From assembly GCF_001632365.1 (NCBI RefSeq), contig NW_024468541.1, forward strand, positions 367,969-431,968: 64,000 nt of DNA. The letters run 5' to 3'. The DNA is from Laetiporus sulphureus 93-53. Lineage: Eukaryota; Basidiomycota; Agaricomycetes; Polyporales; Laetiporaceae. The notes beneath the pieces are model-generated. The model searched no databases. It saw only the letters and a program-made list of their open reading frames with translations, and was not told the origin of the DNA. This document shows positions 35,238 to 47,024 of this stretch, in pieces (position 1 is the stretch's first letter; each line of letters begins with the position of its first letter). The translations under genes and the position numbers were made by a program.

Positions 35238-36808
35238 ATGCCAGCAGAACGGACGCGAGCTTCGAAGCGCAAGGTGATAGAGGGTATGCGAGTACTGATG
35301 ATTCCGAAGTACTAGCAGAGACTGAACGCAATCGCGACAGATGCTTCATTGACCTGGACTCCACCTTTGGACACATCGACGCCTCAAAGCATTGCATTCG
35401 CTCCCAATATCACTCCAGGGACCTTCAATGATCCTCCATCGCCAGTCGAGTCCATCGCAGAGTCGATACTATTCCCTTCCACTGCTGATACGCCTGCACC
35501 GAGCAAACGAACGACGCATTCGAGGAAGAAGCCCGAAAACCACATTCCGCGCCCTCCGAACGCGTTCATACTCTTCCGATCGTCCTTCATCAAGAACCAG
35601 CACGTCTCTTCGGAAGTGGAGACTAATCATAGCACGCTGTCGAAGATCATCGGACTGACCTGGCAGAGCCTGCCCCACGAGGAGAGGCAGATCTGGCATG
35701 CCAAGGCCAAGGCTGCGCTTGAGGAACACAAGCGCAAGTGGCCAGAGTACGCGTTTAGACCTCTACACACGAAGGGCAAAGGCGGGACAGAGAAGAGGAA
35801 GGTTAGAGAGGTGGGCCCGAAGGACATGAAGCGTTGTGCCAAGATTGCCGAGCTTCTCGTCGAGGGCAAGAAGGGTGCAGAGCTCGATGTCGCCATCCAG
35901 GAGTTCGATCGCCACCACGTACCAGAGATCGTGACTCGCTTCGAGACTCCTATCACTGCGCGGACATTTCGGCGATCATCGTCTGCACCTGTACCGGACA
36001 CAGAGCATACGAAGCCGATGTTCTTCGCGTCGTCGCCAGCGCCCTCGTCGCTCAAGAGCAAGGTTCGGGCGTCCACTTCGCAGCCGCGGACACCTTCTCC
36101 AGCGCCTTCGGAGGCATACGGATCATCGCTTTGCGAGAGTGACGCCGAGTCGAAGTGCAGTTCTCCTGCCTCACCTCTCTCTGCTGTGTCTCAAGTTGAA
36201 ACATATTCGCTCCCTGATTCTACAATTGTGAGTACTCGCTTTGAGAATGTGAGCGATCGCTAATGTAGAAAGCGCAGAACTTTGATACATTCTCTTTTAA
36301 CACATGCTCACCTGCAGCAGTCGACACCTGCGATCCTTTCGTATCTTACCAAACTTCACTTCACGTCTTCTCACCTGCACCTCACCTCGCATACGCGCCA
36401 CAGGATGACGCGTTCGATCCTACCTGTCTCTCCATCAACACTACGCTTTTGGATACCTGGGCATCTTCTCCCTCGCCGGTCTCCAGCATCCCCAGCACGC
36501 CGCAGTCGTTCCCGACGGCACCAAGTGTTTGCGAGTCGCCCTTTGCCATGCTCACTGGTGACATGCCATCGATGCTCGACCAGTTCTCATCGCAGTCCTA
36601 CGACTTCTATACCCACGATGTCAACATTGCAAATGGCTGCCACCCTGGATACGCTCAAATCTCCGGTATCGACATGCAGTTCAGCGCTACGAGCATCGGA
36701 GCTTCGAAGGAAGGAATGTCAGCGCTGTATGACAGGTCGGCGCTCAGCCCTGTGGATGGAGAGTTCTCACCATCGTTTTTGCCGCCTATGCCGTCTTTCG
36801 TGATGTGA
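35238..36808 (+). CDS. MATA-type HMG-box transcription factor
   Basis: Three exons, 35238-35283, 35341-36227 and 36278-36808, give 487 aa. The first intron (57 nt, gtatgc to cag) is fixed by phase; the second starts gtgagt and may end at either of two in-frame acceptors nine bases apart (tag at 36268 or cag at 36277); I chose the second because a ctaat branch site lies too close to the first. A single HMG box spans about 85-153: it opens Arg-Pro-Pro-Asn-Ala-Phe-Ile-Leu-Phe-Arg and holds the conserved Trp, Glu and Trp-Pro-Glu-Tyr. Flanking regions are Ser/Pro-rich. Fungal factors of this group bind DNA in the nucleus and control mating, fruiting or hypoxic genes; which applies is unknown. No pheromone, receptor or homeodomain gene is nearby, so this is probably not a mating-type locus. 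Confidence 0.88.
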
Positions 36809-39800
36809 AGAATGGGGCTCCTCTAATCCTCTCCGTCTTCAGGCTCCATAAGCTAGTCGAGTGTCGCGCAAAATGCGAGCACGGTCGGTCTTTTCTGTAT
36901 CGTTATTCTGCATTAGTGTATCGATAATGTGCTGCCCCGACAGCGTCAGGGCATTTTTGTGTAATCATTCACACAGACGGTTCTCGCACATACTAACCTT
37001 GAGATTATTTCCGAGCTTTGGCTTAAATTTTGTACATACCTTTGGTTTGGAATGGATGTAATCGTTAGATGTTTCTGATGCCACGTCTCGTTGAGTAATC
37101 GCGTGAACGCACGTTTAATGTCCGCTGCGCCATATGGCACATGGAAAGATCTCCGTCGTTGTGCCGTCAGGGTCGTTGTAGTCGAGAATCAGATTCCGGC
37201 GATGGCAATTCCTATACAGTCCAGATAAGAAAAAGCGTCATTGGAGGACCCGCCTACTCTAGAGTTGCATGTTACGTCAGCATCCAAGCAAACTAGAAGC
37301 GACGTACTCTGTGCTATTGGCCATCGTCGTCAAATAGAATACAAGGCATAGCAGTCCAGATGGTCTCACGAGAAGTAGTTTGGAATTCCCGAAAGTGACC
37401 CAAGGTATGATGTGAGCAGAGTTAACGCGCTCGTCTCGCTCTCCACATCCATATAGACTCTTGATGGGCAATCCGCGTGAGCGCGCCTGCGAAAGGGTGC
37501 CACTGGCCAGTCGAGAAGTCGGGTGGATTCGAAACATGGCGCGCAGGGCCACCAGCCTGAGCGGAGAAAACGGGAGAACTCCAGCGTGTTAGCAACGCTC
37601 AGACGCCGACTGACCGACAGAATATGCGAAGGCGTTCACTTCTAGAATTGAATCGTCTAGCCGTTCTCTACCATCAGACCAATTAAAATGCGGAATTGCA
37701 ACTGAGACTTCGGTAGCATTGGAACGGTGATATGAGGAGAATCAGAGAGCACAAATACGGATGATCAGCGTAGAAATGATGACGCTCATGCTGTCATGGC
37801 GTTCGGTATAGCGTCTTGGGTCGTTCTGCAGCAACGAAGGTGGATGAAGTGGCGGTAAGACGCTGCAATTCATCACGAAAGAACATCGAATAGTGATAAG
37901 CAAGCGCCTGCGCGTGGTAATGCGCTGCAGAATGCTTACCATGGCCTAGCCTAGTAGGGAGATGAGGATAAACACCCCGCAGATCTTCAATCAATCGACA
38001 ACGGAACATTAGGGAAGCCGGACGATAAATGACTTCCCTTCACGGATGCCCATCCTCGCAATGACTATGGATGCTGGCGCGTGATATCTTCCATCTGGAA
38101 TTGGCGTTGTAATGAACAAATCACTTTAGTGTGGAACAACTGGCATTGAGGGAGACGAGCGGATAACGTACTGAGGGCAGATGAAACCTGCGGAGTGATA
38201 TGCTGCGCCTGTATAAATGAGCGGGATGCCGTGCCTGAAACGAGGCGGTTGTGGGTCCACCGCAACGCAACGAGGCGTCGCAGATATGCGCCGAGGGAAC
38301 AAGGCATCCGCGGCTATCGTTCGTTTCGCGACAGCCTAGAATGATGTATGATGACTCCAAAACTTCCATTCGCTCTTATTTCTCTGTCAGCAGCTCTTTC
38401 GTCGAGCAGTAGTGCGGCAATTTACCGTTCAGCGGAGCAAGGAGCCACGATCTTCAAGTCGACTTTATGAACAAGGATTGCCAGAAGTAGGTGAGACTCC
38501 TGCTGATGGCGGATCATGACACGAAAGGAAAAATAAGGCACACCTGATGTACTGCTGACACTTCACTTGGAATCCGCCGGACTTCACTGAGTGAAAATCG
38601 TGCAACGCTGCATGATGAATGCGCTGTAATGATGATGAAGGACAAACGGACCTCGTGGCCGCGAAAGGCGATATTTTACACCTGAGGAAAGGCAATCATG
38701 AGAGCTAGAAGACGTTACTCACGTGGACAAATATCCGACACAACCTTCGCTGACTGTTTTGGAGGGCGCATAAGCATGTACTAACAGTGGATGCAAGAAG
38801 GGGAGGCTGTCAGAGCGCTTTCGTCGCCCGCTTACAACCAGTCATAATATATCGCTGCTTCGCGAGAACAGCACACGTCCTGTAGGCAGAATGAGCAATC
38901 ATCGATATGCTTGTCGTAACATAAAGAGAGAATATTCCTGCGACTGGTGAGTGGAGAATCGTCGACTACGAAGACGACTACGAGGAGTGGCCATGGGTTC
39001 GTTGAGCTACTGCACGCATGAACTTGTGTGGTCGACAGGATCAGCGCTCGCGATGAAACGTGATTCATCGCAGTGAGTCTCGGGTTCGGGAGCGAAGATG
39101 GACGTTCTAGAGCTGTGCCGCATTGTGGTTCTGCGCAACGGGGTGACCTCAGAATGGCATGAATTGAGCATTTAGACTTACTGTTACGTGGCAAGCCAGA
39201 ACCATCATATCCGTTTGCTAAATTGCATTACGCACATGTAAGCCTCGGTCAAGTAGCGAAGTGGATTGACGCGGATAGAACCCTATATGGAACGATAAAT
39301 GTTGTTGATTTTGAGCCAGCACGGAGATTGTATCGACCACGTGTTGACATAGAAAGCTTGGAATGTCGTACTGCCTCAGCCCGTCAGCAACGTGAGCGAC
39401 ACAAGGTTGGAAACCAGATGAACGAATCAGAAGGATTACGCTCGTATAGTACGCATACGAATATCCGGCGCGCAGATAGGGAAAATGTGCACATGTCCAA
39501 AGACCCAAAACGTGAGTTTTGAACTGCCCATGATTTTGCTTAAGCCAATTATAGCTCACAGAACACACCATTAAGAGTTTATGATCGTGCCATGGCAGGC
39601 CGAATCATAGATATATGCACGCAGAGACACTCACCTAGAAGGGAAAAAGGAAACCTGATGAAGCATGGCCGCGGCCGATACAGCAGTCAAGCTCAGTCAA
39701 GACTCATGATTTGTGCTTGAATAAGGCTCTCGTGATGGGATGTCGGTGAAGGCGTCGTAGGAGGGAGGGAAAACGTGAAACCTGCGTCAGGGCGGAGATA

Positions 39801-42188
39801 TAAGCGGGGCGAATGTTCGGAAGCGAGTTCAACCCTTAGACAGCAGCCCGCACCACGTCAGAGCGCTATAGTATTGCCATCGGGAGAACAATGGCAACAA
39901 TCATCAGCCACAGCAGGACCCCTATGTGGACTTGATCATTACAACCGATTCATTCTTCCATTTCAAGATGTCTGTATGCATCACGTCAATATAAGAAAAT
40001 AAAATGAAAGGAATAGGAGAATCACTCTAGACCAGGAATTGAGCGAGCCATTTGTGATAATCGACATCGAAATGTTCGATACATACCAGAAGTAAAAGAG
40101 AAAAACATGGAATCAACATTATCAAAAGTAATAACCAATCAGACCGCATTTATGAAGTGATAACCAGCCATACGAGTATGGTCAAGAAGAGAGGCCGTGC
40201 CACACACCATGCCGCTGTTCATCCGAGAGGATCAGCGAAGAATATCCATAAAAGAACATGCCGCCCAGAGCTTTAAGTAGATTTGACCTGGAAAATTATC
40301 TAACTTGACTCTACATCTGAGTAGATTGAGAGAAAAGAGAAAGTGTACGATGATGAGACCGAGTTGTGGCCACAGGCCGCCACACCTGAATCCGGAGTCA
40401 GGTGATCTATATTGGGTCCGTGGCGGAAGCTACGTTCGTCATGTAAACTCGTTACAAGGACAATATCAGCGTGCCTGCTGGCTCCTGCGACTGCGCCTTA
40501 GAGCAGAGCACTCGCTCATCGTGGACTCTCTCAGTCAAAGGATCCATGTCTGGCTTCTCAAGCATCTTCAGTTAGTCCTTGCTCTCGACCTCGTCCTGCA
40601 TCGGATCTGCGATCCCATATTGTTAAAATTCCAGTGCGTGATCATCTTCTGCACATTCATCCTTGGGCTTGACAGCAAGTAGGTACGCATACGGATTGTT
40701 CGAGGTTGTGTATTCCCAGCTTGTTCGTGAAAGGGTCGACTTCGCATCTGCCACCATCCTCTCCGGAGCTGGTGCTGTGCTCAACTTCCTACGCATTACT
40801 GGAATCTCGACCCACGGGCAAGTCGGAGTTGCCCCGAGAAGGTATCACTGGTTAACATAATGCAGCCTTTGCCTTACCGCTGCGTTCACAGATCTTCTTT
40901 GCCTTCGGAACGCGGTTTGCTCACGTCAGTCGTATAGCCCAGCGTTGCATTACCGACTACATTTAGTATGCGCACTCCAGTCTGTGATGATGATCTGGAC
41001 GCGCTCTCGCTTCTTTATCAGCTCGCGTATCGTCCGCGCAGCATGCTCTGTCACGATCCGGTCTTCGTTTACGATGCCATGCCAACGTCGGTCACGACTG
41101 CAAGTTGGTGGGGCTTCGAAGCTCGCCGTCTGAGATGAGAGGAGAATGGACGACGCGAGTGGTTCCCAGGTCATCGCGATAATTTGGCAGCATCGTTCAT
41201 CTTAAGTGCATCTGCGAGCCGACCTGAGGCGATCGTCGGACTGTACGTGCTTTCAATGATTCTACTGTTTCTAATACTCACTTTCATTTAGCTTCCTCCG
41301 GACATCACAGGAAACAACAAGAAGGACCCCCACAGGAGGTAAGCGTTACCGGTTTATGCGCCTCCCTACCCTCGCCGACTTCTGCTCCCTTCACCATCAT
41401 ACACCTACACGAGCACACTTTCATCGTCGTCGATAACTCATATAGACGACACGCAAGACGTCATCGGACGCATCGGTTCCGGAACAATACATTCCCATTT
41501 CCACTTCGGTGAGTGTTGTACGCAAGCATTTTTCTCAACGGCTCGATGTCCTCCCTTTTGGCCATATGCTATGTCTCGCCTTTCCTAGGATATGTATCGT
41601 CTCGGTCTCATTTCTCATCATATGGTTCCGATCTCCTCGCTCATCACTGGAGTCTCGGTCTCTCGGTTTCCCCCTCTCGTTGGTGTGGTCGTCTTACTGT
41701 CTGTAATCTTGATCTCTGTCTCTGTCTCTGTTCTTGTTCGGTCTTCGTCGAAGAAATCTTCTATGTATCTGGTTTCTGTGCGAATGCCACATTTCACTTT
41801 TCTTACAAGCGCGCGACTGACTTCTGCCCGGCCGATCGCTGAAACCTCCGGTCTGCATTTGTAGTTCTATAAGAACGAAAACGCATAGTAAAGACGTAGG
41901 TACAGATCAAGCGAGACGAGGAAAATATACACGGGATCATATCTTTGGTGCAGTAGTTACATCCAGCACTGAGTATACAAAACTGGAATGGGAACCGCTG
42001 GACGTTCGAGAATATTTCAGTGACGCGGGGTGAGCGTCAAGAGGAGTTTTTGCGAAGATGACGATTACGGGAACAAGGGATGTCATGATGACCGTGGACG
42101 AGGCATAACTGTGATTGTCGACAAATAGGATAGGGAGTATGCAACAGGCCATAGTCACAACCGTGGCAACGACATGCCGTGTCCATGA
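36809..42188. other. Intergenic, 5.4 kb, possible exon islands
   Basis: No gene can be called with confidence. Around 40.5-41.5 kb there are hydrophobic plus-strand frames and good splice signals (for example gtaagc near 41340 and gtgagt at 41509) that could be exons of a decayed or unknown membrane protein, but I could not chain them into one reading frame or name a family. The rest looks non-coding. Confidence 0.4.
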
Positions 42189-42295
42189 TCACGGTGATGG
42201 CATGGCGACAGCGAACGAGGAGATTAGATGAGAGCACGATGCTCGGGATGATGCCTGGATATTGTGTAGATAGGATAGGATTTGGCCGAGCGTGT

Positions 42296-42326
<31 letters not shown>

Positions 42327-43319
42327 GGGGGGGTGGGTTCGTGGATGCTGCACGTCCGGGATAATTTGGAGAGGAAAGTAAATGCGAGAAGCATCTTTCT
42401 CCCGTGCCTGAAAAAGGATTATTGCCTCCTCGAGTCTCATGCTGGCTACATTTAGCACGTCTTGAGTAAAAGCAAGAGTTGCTGCAGAGACTGTAGGTCG
42501 TACTAGGTTGAGTGTTTTGAGGATTGCTTGATCCAGCGGACTGAGAAGGGTATGCCCAATGTCTTCCAAGCATGATAGATCATAATGGAGAGCAGTCACT
42601 GTCCTCAAAGGCATGCGATGGCATTCAGGCAGCGGAGCCATGGACCTTAATTTGCACCAGTGCAGCTTGTAGCAATAAAAGGTCTTCAGACGAGGAAATG
42701 AACAGATGACCTGAAAGAAGGGGCTCGCCGATGGCAAGGTCACATTCCATAGTGACAATGATGTGATATGACTGAATTCGTGCAAGCTCCAAAATGCTAA
42801 ATGGTGCATAGAGCAGTACTCGAAGCTGAGCGAGGACAGCTTTGGAAGTTTCCCTGCCAGCATCGTGAGAATCGATGCCAACTCCGGACCTGTAGTAACC
42901 AACTCTGAAGACCAAATTCCGATTGTCAAGCATCGCACATGGGCAGCGAGGAGAGGAATCCGCATCACTGACCTTACACAGGTGATCGCCTGTTCCCGAG
43001 TGTGGATCCTGGGCTCCTCGAAAAAGTCCACGCGGCTCTTGGTGTACCACCCTTGGCAAACGAGGGCGCAGTCCAATAGAGTCTGTCTTTCACCTTCAGG
43101 CCACATTTCCAGTGGATTGAGATGGTCGATGATGCGCTCGCAGATCTCGGGCGGAAGGCGAGGGTCAGGGCCTTTGACCTGCGCCGCAGCATTGGCATCT
43201 ACTGGAGCGGCCATGACAGGATCAGACAGCTTGTGTTGTTGTATGAGCAAATGTCCGAGTACACGATTGCAGCTGCTCACCAGTGATTCCGATGTGCGTG
43301 AGACGCGGGCTGTCGACAT
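42189..43319 (-). CDS. F-box-like protein
   Basis: One uninterrupted minus-strand frame gives 376 aa from the ATG at 43319. An F-box-like start lies at residues 50-85 (Leu-Pro-Pro-Glu-Ile-Cys-Glu-Arg-Ile-Ile-Asp-His-Leu, then Leu-Leu-Asp-Cys-Ala-Leu-Val-Cys-Gln-Gly-Trp). Leucine-rich segments follow, as in the large basidiomycete F-box families that recruit substrates to SCF ubiquitin ligases. A minus-strand TATA box at 43411-43418 rules out the still longer frame that starts at 43490; the ATG at 43214 is an alternative start. Near the C-terminus the frame crosses a (GT)n/G24 tract, read as repeated His-Thr then a proline run, and ends 40 codons later, so the annotated end may be an artefact of tract length or of decay. 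Known relatives usually run longer. Confidence 0.72.
42292..42336. repeat. (GT)n followed by a G24 homopolymer
   Basis: About nine GT units (42292-42310) run into 24 consecutive G (42310-42333), then TGGG. On the minus strand it is read within the F-box frame. Such tracts are prone to length change in vivo and to sequencing error, so the frame downstream is uncertain. Confidence 0.95.
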
Positions 43320-43410
43320 GGAGAATGACAACGATACAGAGGATGTCGATGAGAGGGAATAGTCGGAATGGGGTGGATGGTCCTGCGGTGAATTGGGGAT
43401 GTGGAACGCT

Positions 43411-43418
43411 TTTATATA
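43411..43418 (-). promoter_or_regulatory. TATA box of the F-box gene
   Basis: On the minus strand this reads tatataaa. The first ATG downstream on that strand is 43319, about 92 bases away, the same spacing as at the CFEM and reductase genes, which supports that start. Confidence 0.6.
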
Positions 43419-44179
43419 CGTGATGAACGCTTCGGCTGACGCTCGCTCACACAGCCTTTCTGTAACACTCTGATCATCGCATAACTCCATTGTGCACTAG
43501 GGTGCAGGCTACGTAGCACTGTCCTAGTATCATACAAATTTGAGCTCCTATGCTCTCTGTCTGTTACCGGGAAATAAATGGACGTACAGCACACACAGCA
43601 TAGCGACGTAATTGATGCATTGACATGTACAGCTCTCTCGAACAGCCATGCCGTTCAGCCCGACTTCTCATCTTACATGTCCCAGCATTTCCTGTTAACA
43701 GGCTCCAAGTCTCTCCAATAGCCTCGGTTGCGGTGCAATGGATTTCTGCAACTGTCAGGCTGATCAAATACCGCACTGCCTTGAGGCTGTGACACGTTCA
43801 ACAGTCTCGCAAAGATTATGGTGACCACAGGGTCACCAGGGTCTGATGTGGCACCATTGGTACTAGGTCGCTGCATAGAAACCTATCTGGAATGCACGTA
43901 GGTGCAGGCAGGAGACGAGAAGGCGCCGCTCACTTTGATGTCCACATAGAGTATCAAAAGTAATCAGAGCGCTCCAACTAATACCGATAAAAATAGCTCG
44001 AGTCGAGCTTCTTCCGTTGTCCGGATAACATGCCCGACTCATTTCTCCGCCACTGCAGGCCGGTAAACCGAAAGTTACTAGTGTCGATCGTGCAGGAATC
44101 AGATATAGACAGCTAACATTCAATCTGACCGTGATCCACTAGAACGAGCCTTGGAGTAGAATGGATGCAAGAACTGCTC
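43419..44179. other. Intergenic, 0.76 kb
   Basis: No supported coding sequence. It lies between the 5' side of the F-box gene and the 3' end of the small unidentified minus-strand gene. Confidence 0.5.
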
Positions 44180-44805
44180 CTATGGCATTGTCGCGTAGTA
44201 TTGATCTGCTTGAGATACATCCCGGCCTTCAATTGTATGATATCCCATCGTAGCGGGGATGCGTCTCACATAGAAAGAGAAGTGTTAGCAGCCAAGTACT
44301 CAATGATGAGATAGATAACAAGACACTCACACGTCCTGCTCCCTGAGCTTTCCCGCAGGGATGGTCATCTCTTCGTCTGAAAGCCATCGCAACTTTGGCA
44401 GGACTTCCGCACGCGAACGATCCTTAACTATCACCTCTGCGTTGTAGTTCGGTTTGTCAAAGACCTCGGTAACCTCGTACACGGAAGCCTTCTTGTCAGC
44501 ACCGTGCTTTATTTGCGGCAAACTCGTTCAAGGAGATAATGCTGCACTACGATGAGCGGATCAGAAAAGAGATTATTTTGAGCGAAGGTGGGAGCATGTT
44601 CCGAAGAGCCAATCCGCGAGGCATGACCGAATCGAGCATGTATCTGCGAGACAGCAGATGTTATATCAGTGCTCCAGTATGGTACAGACAGTGTGGTATC
44701 AAGTATAGATCAATGTCACCAAGATGCCTCAAATGCACCAAAGAGAGACCCGATGAACGCGCAGCCTTCATTCGCCTCTCCAAGCACGTATCTCTGGATC
44801 AACAT
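44180..44805 (-). CDS. Small spliced protein of unknown function
   Basis: Minus-strand exons 44720-44805, 44331-44522 and 44180-44264 join in phase to 120 aa. The second intron (44265-44330, gtgagt donor, ctaac branch site) is convincing, and the second exon has strong coding composition (Asp-Lys-Lys-Ala-Ser-Val-Tyr-Glu-Val). The first exon and its 192 nt intron (gtgaca donor) are weaker and were chosen only because start, donor and phase agree. I recognise no domain: the product is soluble, charged and ends Tyr-Tyr-Ala-Thr-Met-Pro. It is divergent from the Rrp46 gene, about 430 bases apart. It could also be the 3' end of a longer gene. Confidence 0.42.
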
Positions 44806-45231
44806 ACTTCACCTTCCCGCAGCCTGCAGCCCATCAGCACGAGACTGCCTCTCAAGTAACTCACGCACGCACCCTTGAACCGTACCCCACCCGTGTTCTC
44901 CACCTGTTCCTCTCCAGCTCGCGCCTCTTTGCCTCTGGCTCTTCTCCTCCCCTTCCAGCCTTGCGTCGTACCATTCCTCCGTCTCCTCCACTGGTCCAAC
45001 AGGCTGTGTGTTCTCTCTTGCTTTTGGACTCAATCTTGCTCTTCTTGTGCAGTGGCGATGCTTACGCTCAGACTCGCGTCTTTGGCCAAAATTATGGTCC
45101 AGGCGCTAAAATTGCGGTATCTCTGGCTGGGGCCTTTGAGATTCTGATCCTGACTCAGACCAGCCGAAACAATCGCTTTCCACACTGAAATATTTGCCAT
45201 TTGGAGCCCAAAATCATCTTTGGTTACAAGA

Positions 45232-46166
45232 ATGTCGTTGCGGACAGACGGACGAGCAGTAGATGAGTTACGGACGATCAGTATCGCTTATGAAGGGCTG
45301 GACAGAGTAGATGGCTCAGCCAGGTTCGGGTTTGGTGCGCGGAATCTTTCTTTCCAGCATGAATGCCCAGCGCTCATTCATTGCTTATATGAATAGGTGA
45401 GACCAAGTCGCTAACATCCGTATCCGGCCCTATTGAAGTCAGACCAAACTTCGAACTGCCCTCACAAGCTACTCTCGACATTCATATCCGCCCTCTTGCT
45501 TCCATATCGGGTACCGATTCCAAAGCAATCTCTGCCACACTGAAGTCAATATTGATGCCGGCACTGTTTCTGACGCATTATCCACGGACATTGGTGCAAC
45601 TCGTAGGACAGGCGCTGTGTGGGACCGAGAGCGGCAGCGGCATGGGAAGTGTTGGTAAAGGCTGGTACGCCAGCTTGGTCGCGAGTCTCATAAATGCAAG
45701 CAGCGCGGCGTTGATCAACGCGGGCTCTGTTTCGATGAAAGGGGTGGTTTGTGCAGTCTCGGTCGGGCGTTTGCCTTCTGCCTCTGGAACCACGCTAGTG
45801 CTCGATCCGTCAGAATCTGAACTATCCCGCCTCTCCGGTGGGGGATGTTTTGCATTCTTGTTCTCTTCTGTGCTCCCTGTAGCATCTATAGACGAACTGC
45901 CGCCTTGCTCTCTCCTGTGGACCAACTACACCACACATACGCCGTTCGATGACTCTGAGCTAGCTCATGCCAAGGAACTTGCGGAGAAGGGCGCGCGGAG
46001 AGTGTGGATGTCATTGAAGGAAAGCGTCGGCCGGATGGAAGCATCAGCAACAAGCGTGGAAGACGTGAAACTAAAATCCGGATCCAGCAAGATGGATACA
46101 AACGCGGGAATGCCGGCTGGTGAAGAAAACGAAAGTGACGTGGACGATGAAAAGATGGAAATCTGA
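45232..46166 (+). CDS. RRP46: Exosome core subunit Rrp46 (RNase PH-like)
   Basis: Two exons, 45232-45334 and 45397-46166, with a 62 nt intron, give 290 aa. The start Arg-Thr-Asp-Gly-Arg with Glu-Leu-Arg and Asp-Gly-Ser-Ala is the RNase PH opening; the core continues with a Gly-Pro-Ile-Glu-Val-Arg strand, and the second half has Ser-Leu-Ile-Asn-Ala-Ser-Ser-Ala-Ala-Leu-Ile-Asn-Ala-Gly with Lys-Gly-Val-Val-Cys-Ala-Val-Ser-Val-Gly. In eukaryotes this subunit is part of the catalytically inactive six-member ring of the RNA exosome in nucleus and cytoplasm. Relative to the compact family core it has an added acidic C-terminal tail of about 50 residues. Rrp46 is preferred over Mtr3 or Rrp41 from the motif wording, but a search would settle it. 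Confidence 0.85.
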
Positions 46167-47024
46167 GGCAGTGCGTTTCATTTTTGCTGCATATCCCACC
46201 GACACTGAGCATTGACCAAAGACGGCGCCTGACAGCTTTCTTCGACTCTTATGGTCATTTGATCGCATATCATGTACTCTCGTTTTCAATATCTTCTCGC
46301 AATTATTGCGGGTTGTCGGGCCCATTTGGTGTACTTTGGCATCACCTTTTCAGTCCGTCACCTCCATGTCCTTGCCCAAGCGGTTCCGAACTCAGGATTG
46401 TCGCCGTCAATACTATGGCAAGATATGTCCCGGAAAGGTGGCTCGGACAGGAGACACAAGGAATGTGCTGATGAAACTTTTGCACGTACTATGTAGTTGC
46501 CGGTTACGTCAGTGTGTCGGATTTATTGAGTACCTCGATGCAGTTTCAGATGAAAAAAGTCGCGCTGAAAGACCCGCGTGTCTATACTCGCGCACGCATT
46601 TAACGAAATTCGTCGAGTGCGGGCGGGCTCCTCCCGGGCTTCAGAGGACGTGAACAATGCCGCGCGCTCATCACAATGTGACCCGCGCTCGTAGAAAGAT
46701 TGCTCATCACTGATCAAAACGGTAGTTGCCTGTGGTCTGACCCTTTTTTTTGCGGCGCGATAGCCGATTTGTCTCTCACTTAAATTGAGTGCTAGCCACG
46801 GATGCTGCTCTATCGCCTTCTGCATTCGGTGTGGATCTTACGTGTCTCGTTTCTCAACGGGCATAACGGTCAAATCCTGCCCGTGGACGCAGTCGCCTCT
46901 AATCATCAGTATCATTGAGCCTATCCACCCGTCATGCAACCGGTATGTGCAGTGACTTGGTCAGATTTGAGTCATCTCCTCATCGTTCTGTTTTCCGCGC
47001 TTCGCCTGCGTGGCCTCGTAGGAC
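46167..47024. other. Intergenic, 0.86 kb
   Basis: No supported gene. Possible unrecognised 5' exons of the downstream DUF6535 gene would lie here; the related minus-strand gene has two extra short N-terminal exons, which I could not match here. Confidence 0.45.

Noticed and set aside
41513..41864. 90-110 codon hydrophobic plus-strand frames
   Set aside because: Rich in tctctg/tctcgg simple sequence, which gives Val/Leu/Ser stretches in every frame; no family match.
43320..43490. N-terminal extension of the F-box protein to the ATG at 43490
   Set aside because: It starts upstream of the minus-strand TATA box at 43411-43418, and the added residues look non-conserved.
44809..45188. Overlapping ORFs on both strands between the unknown gene and Rrp46
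   Set aside because: Arg/Glu-rich minus-strand and Leu/Ser-rich plus-strand frames mirror each other in a CT-rich divergent promoter region.
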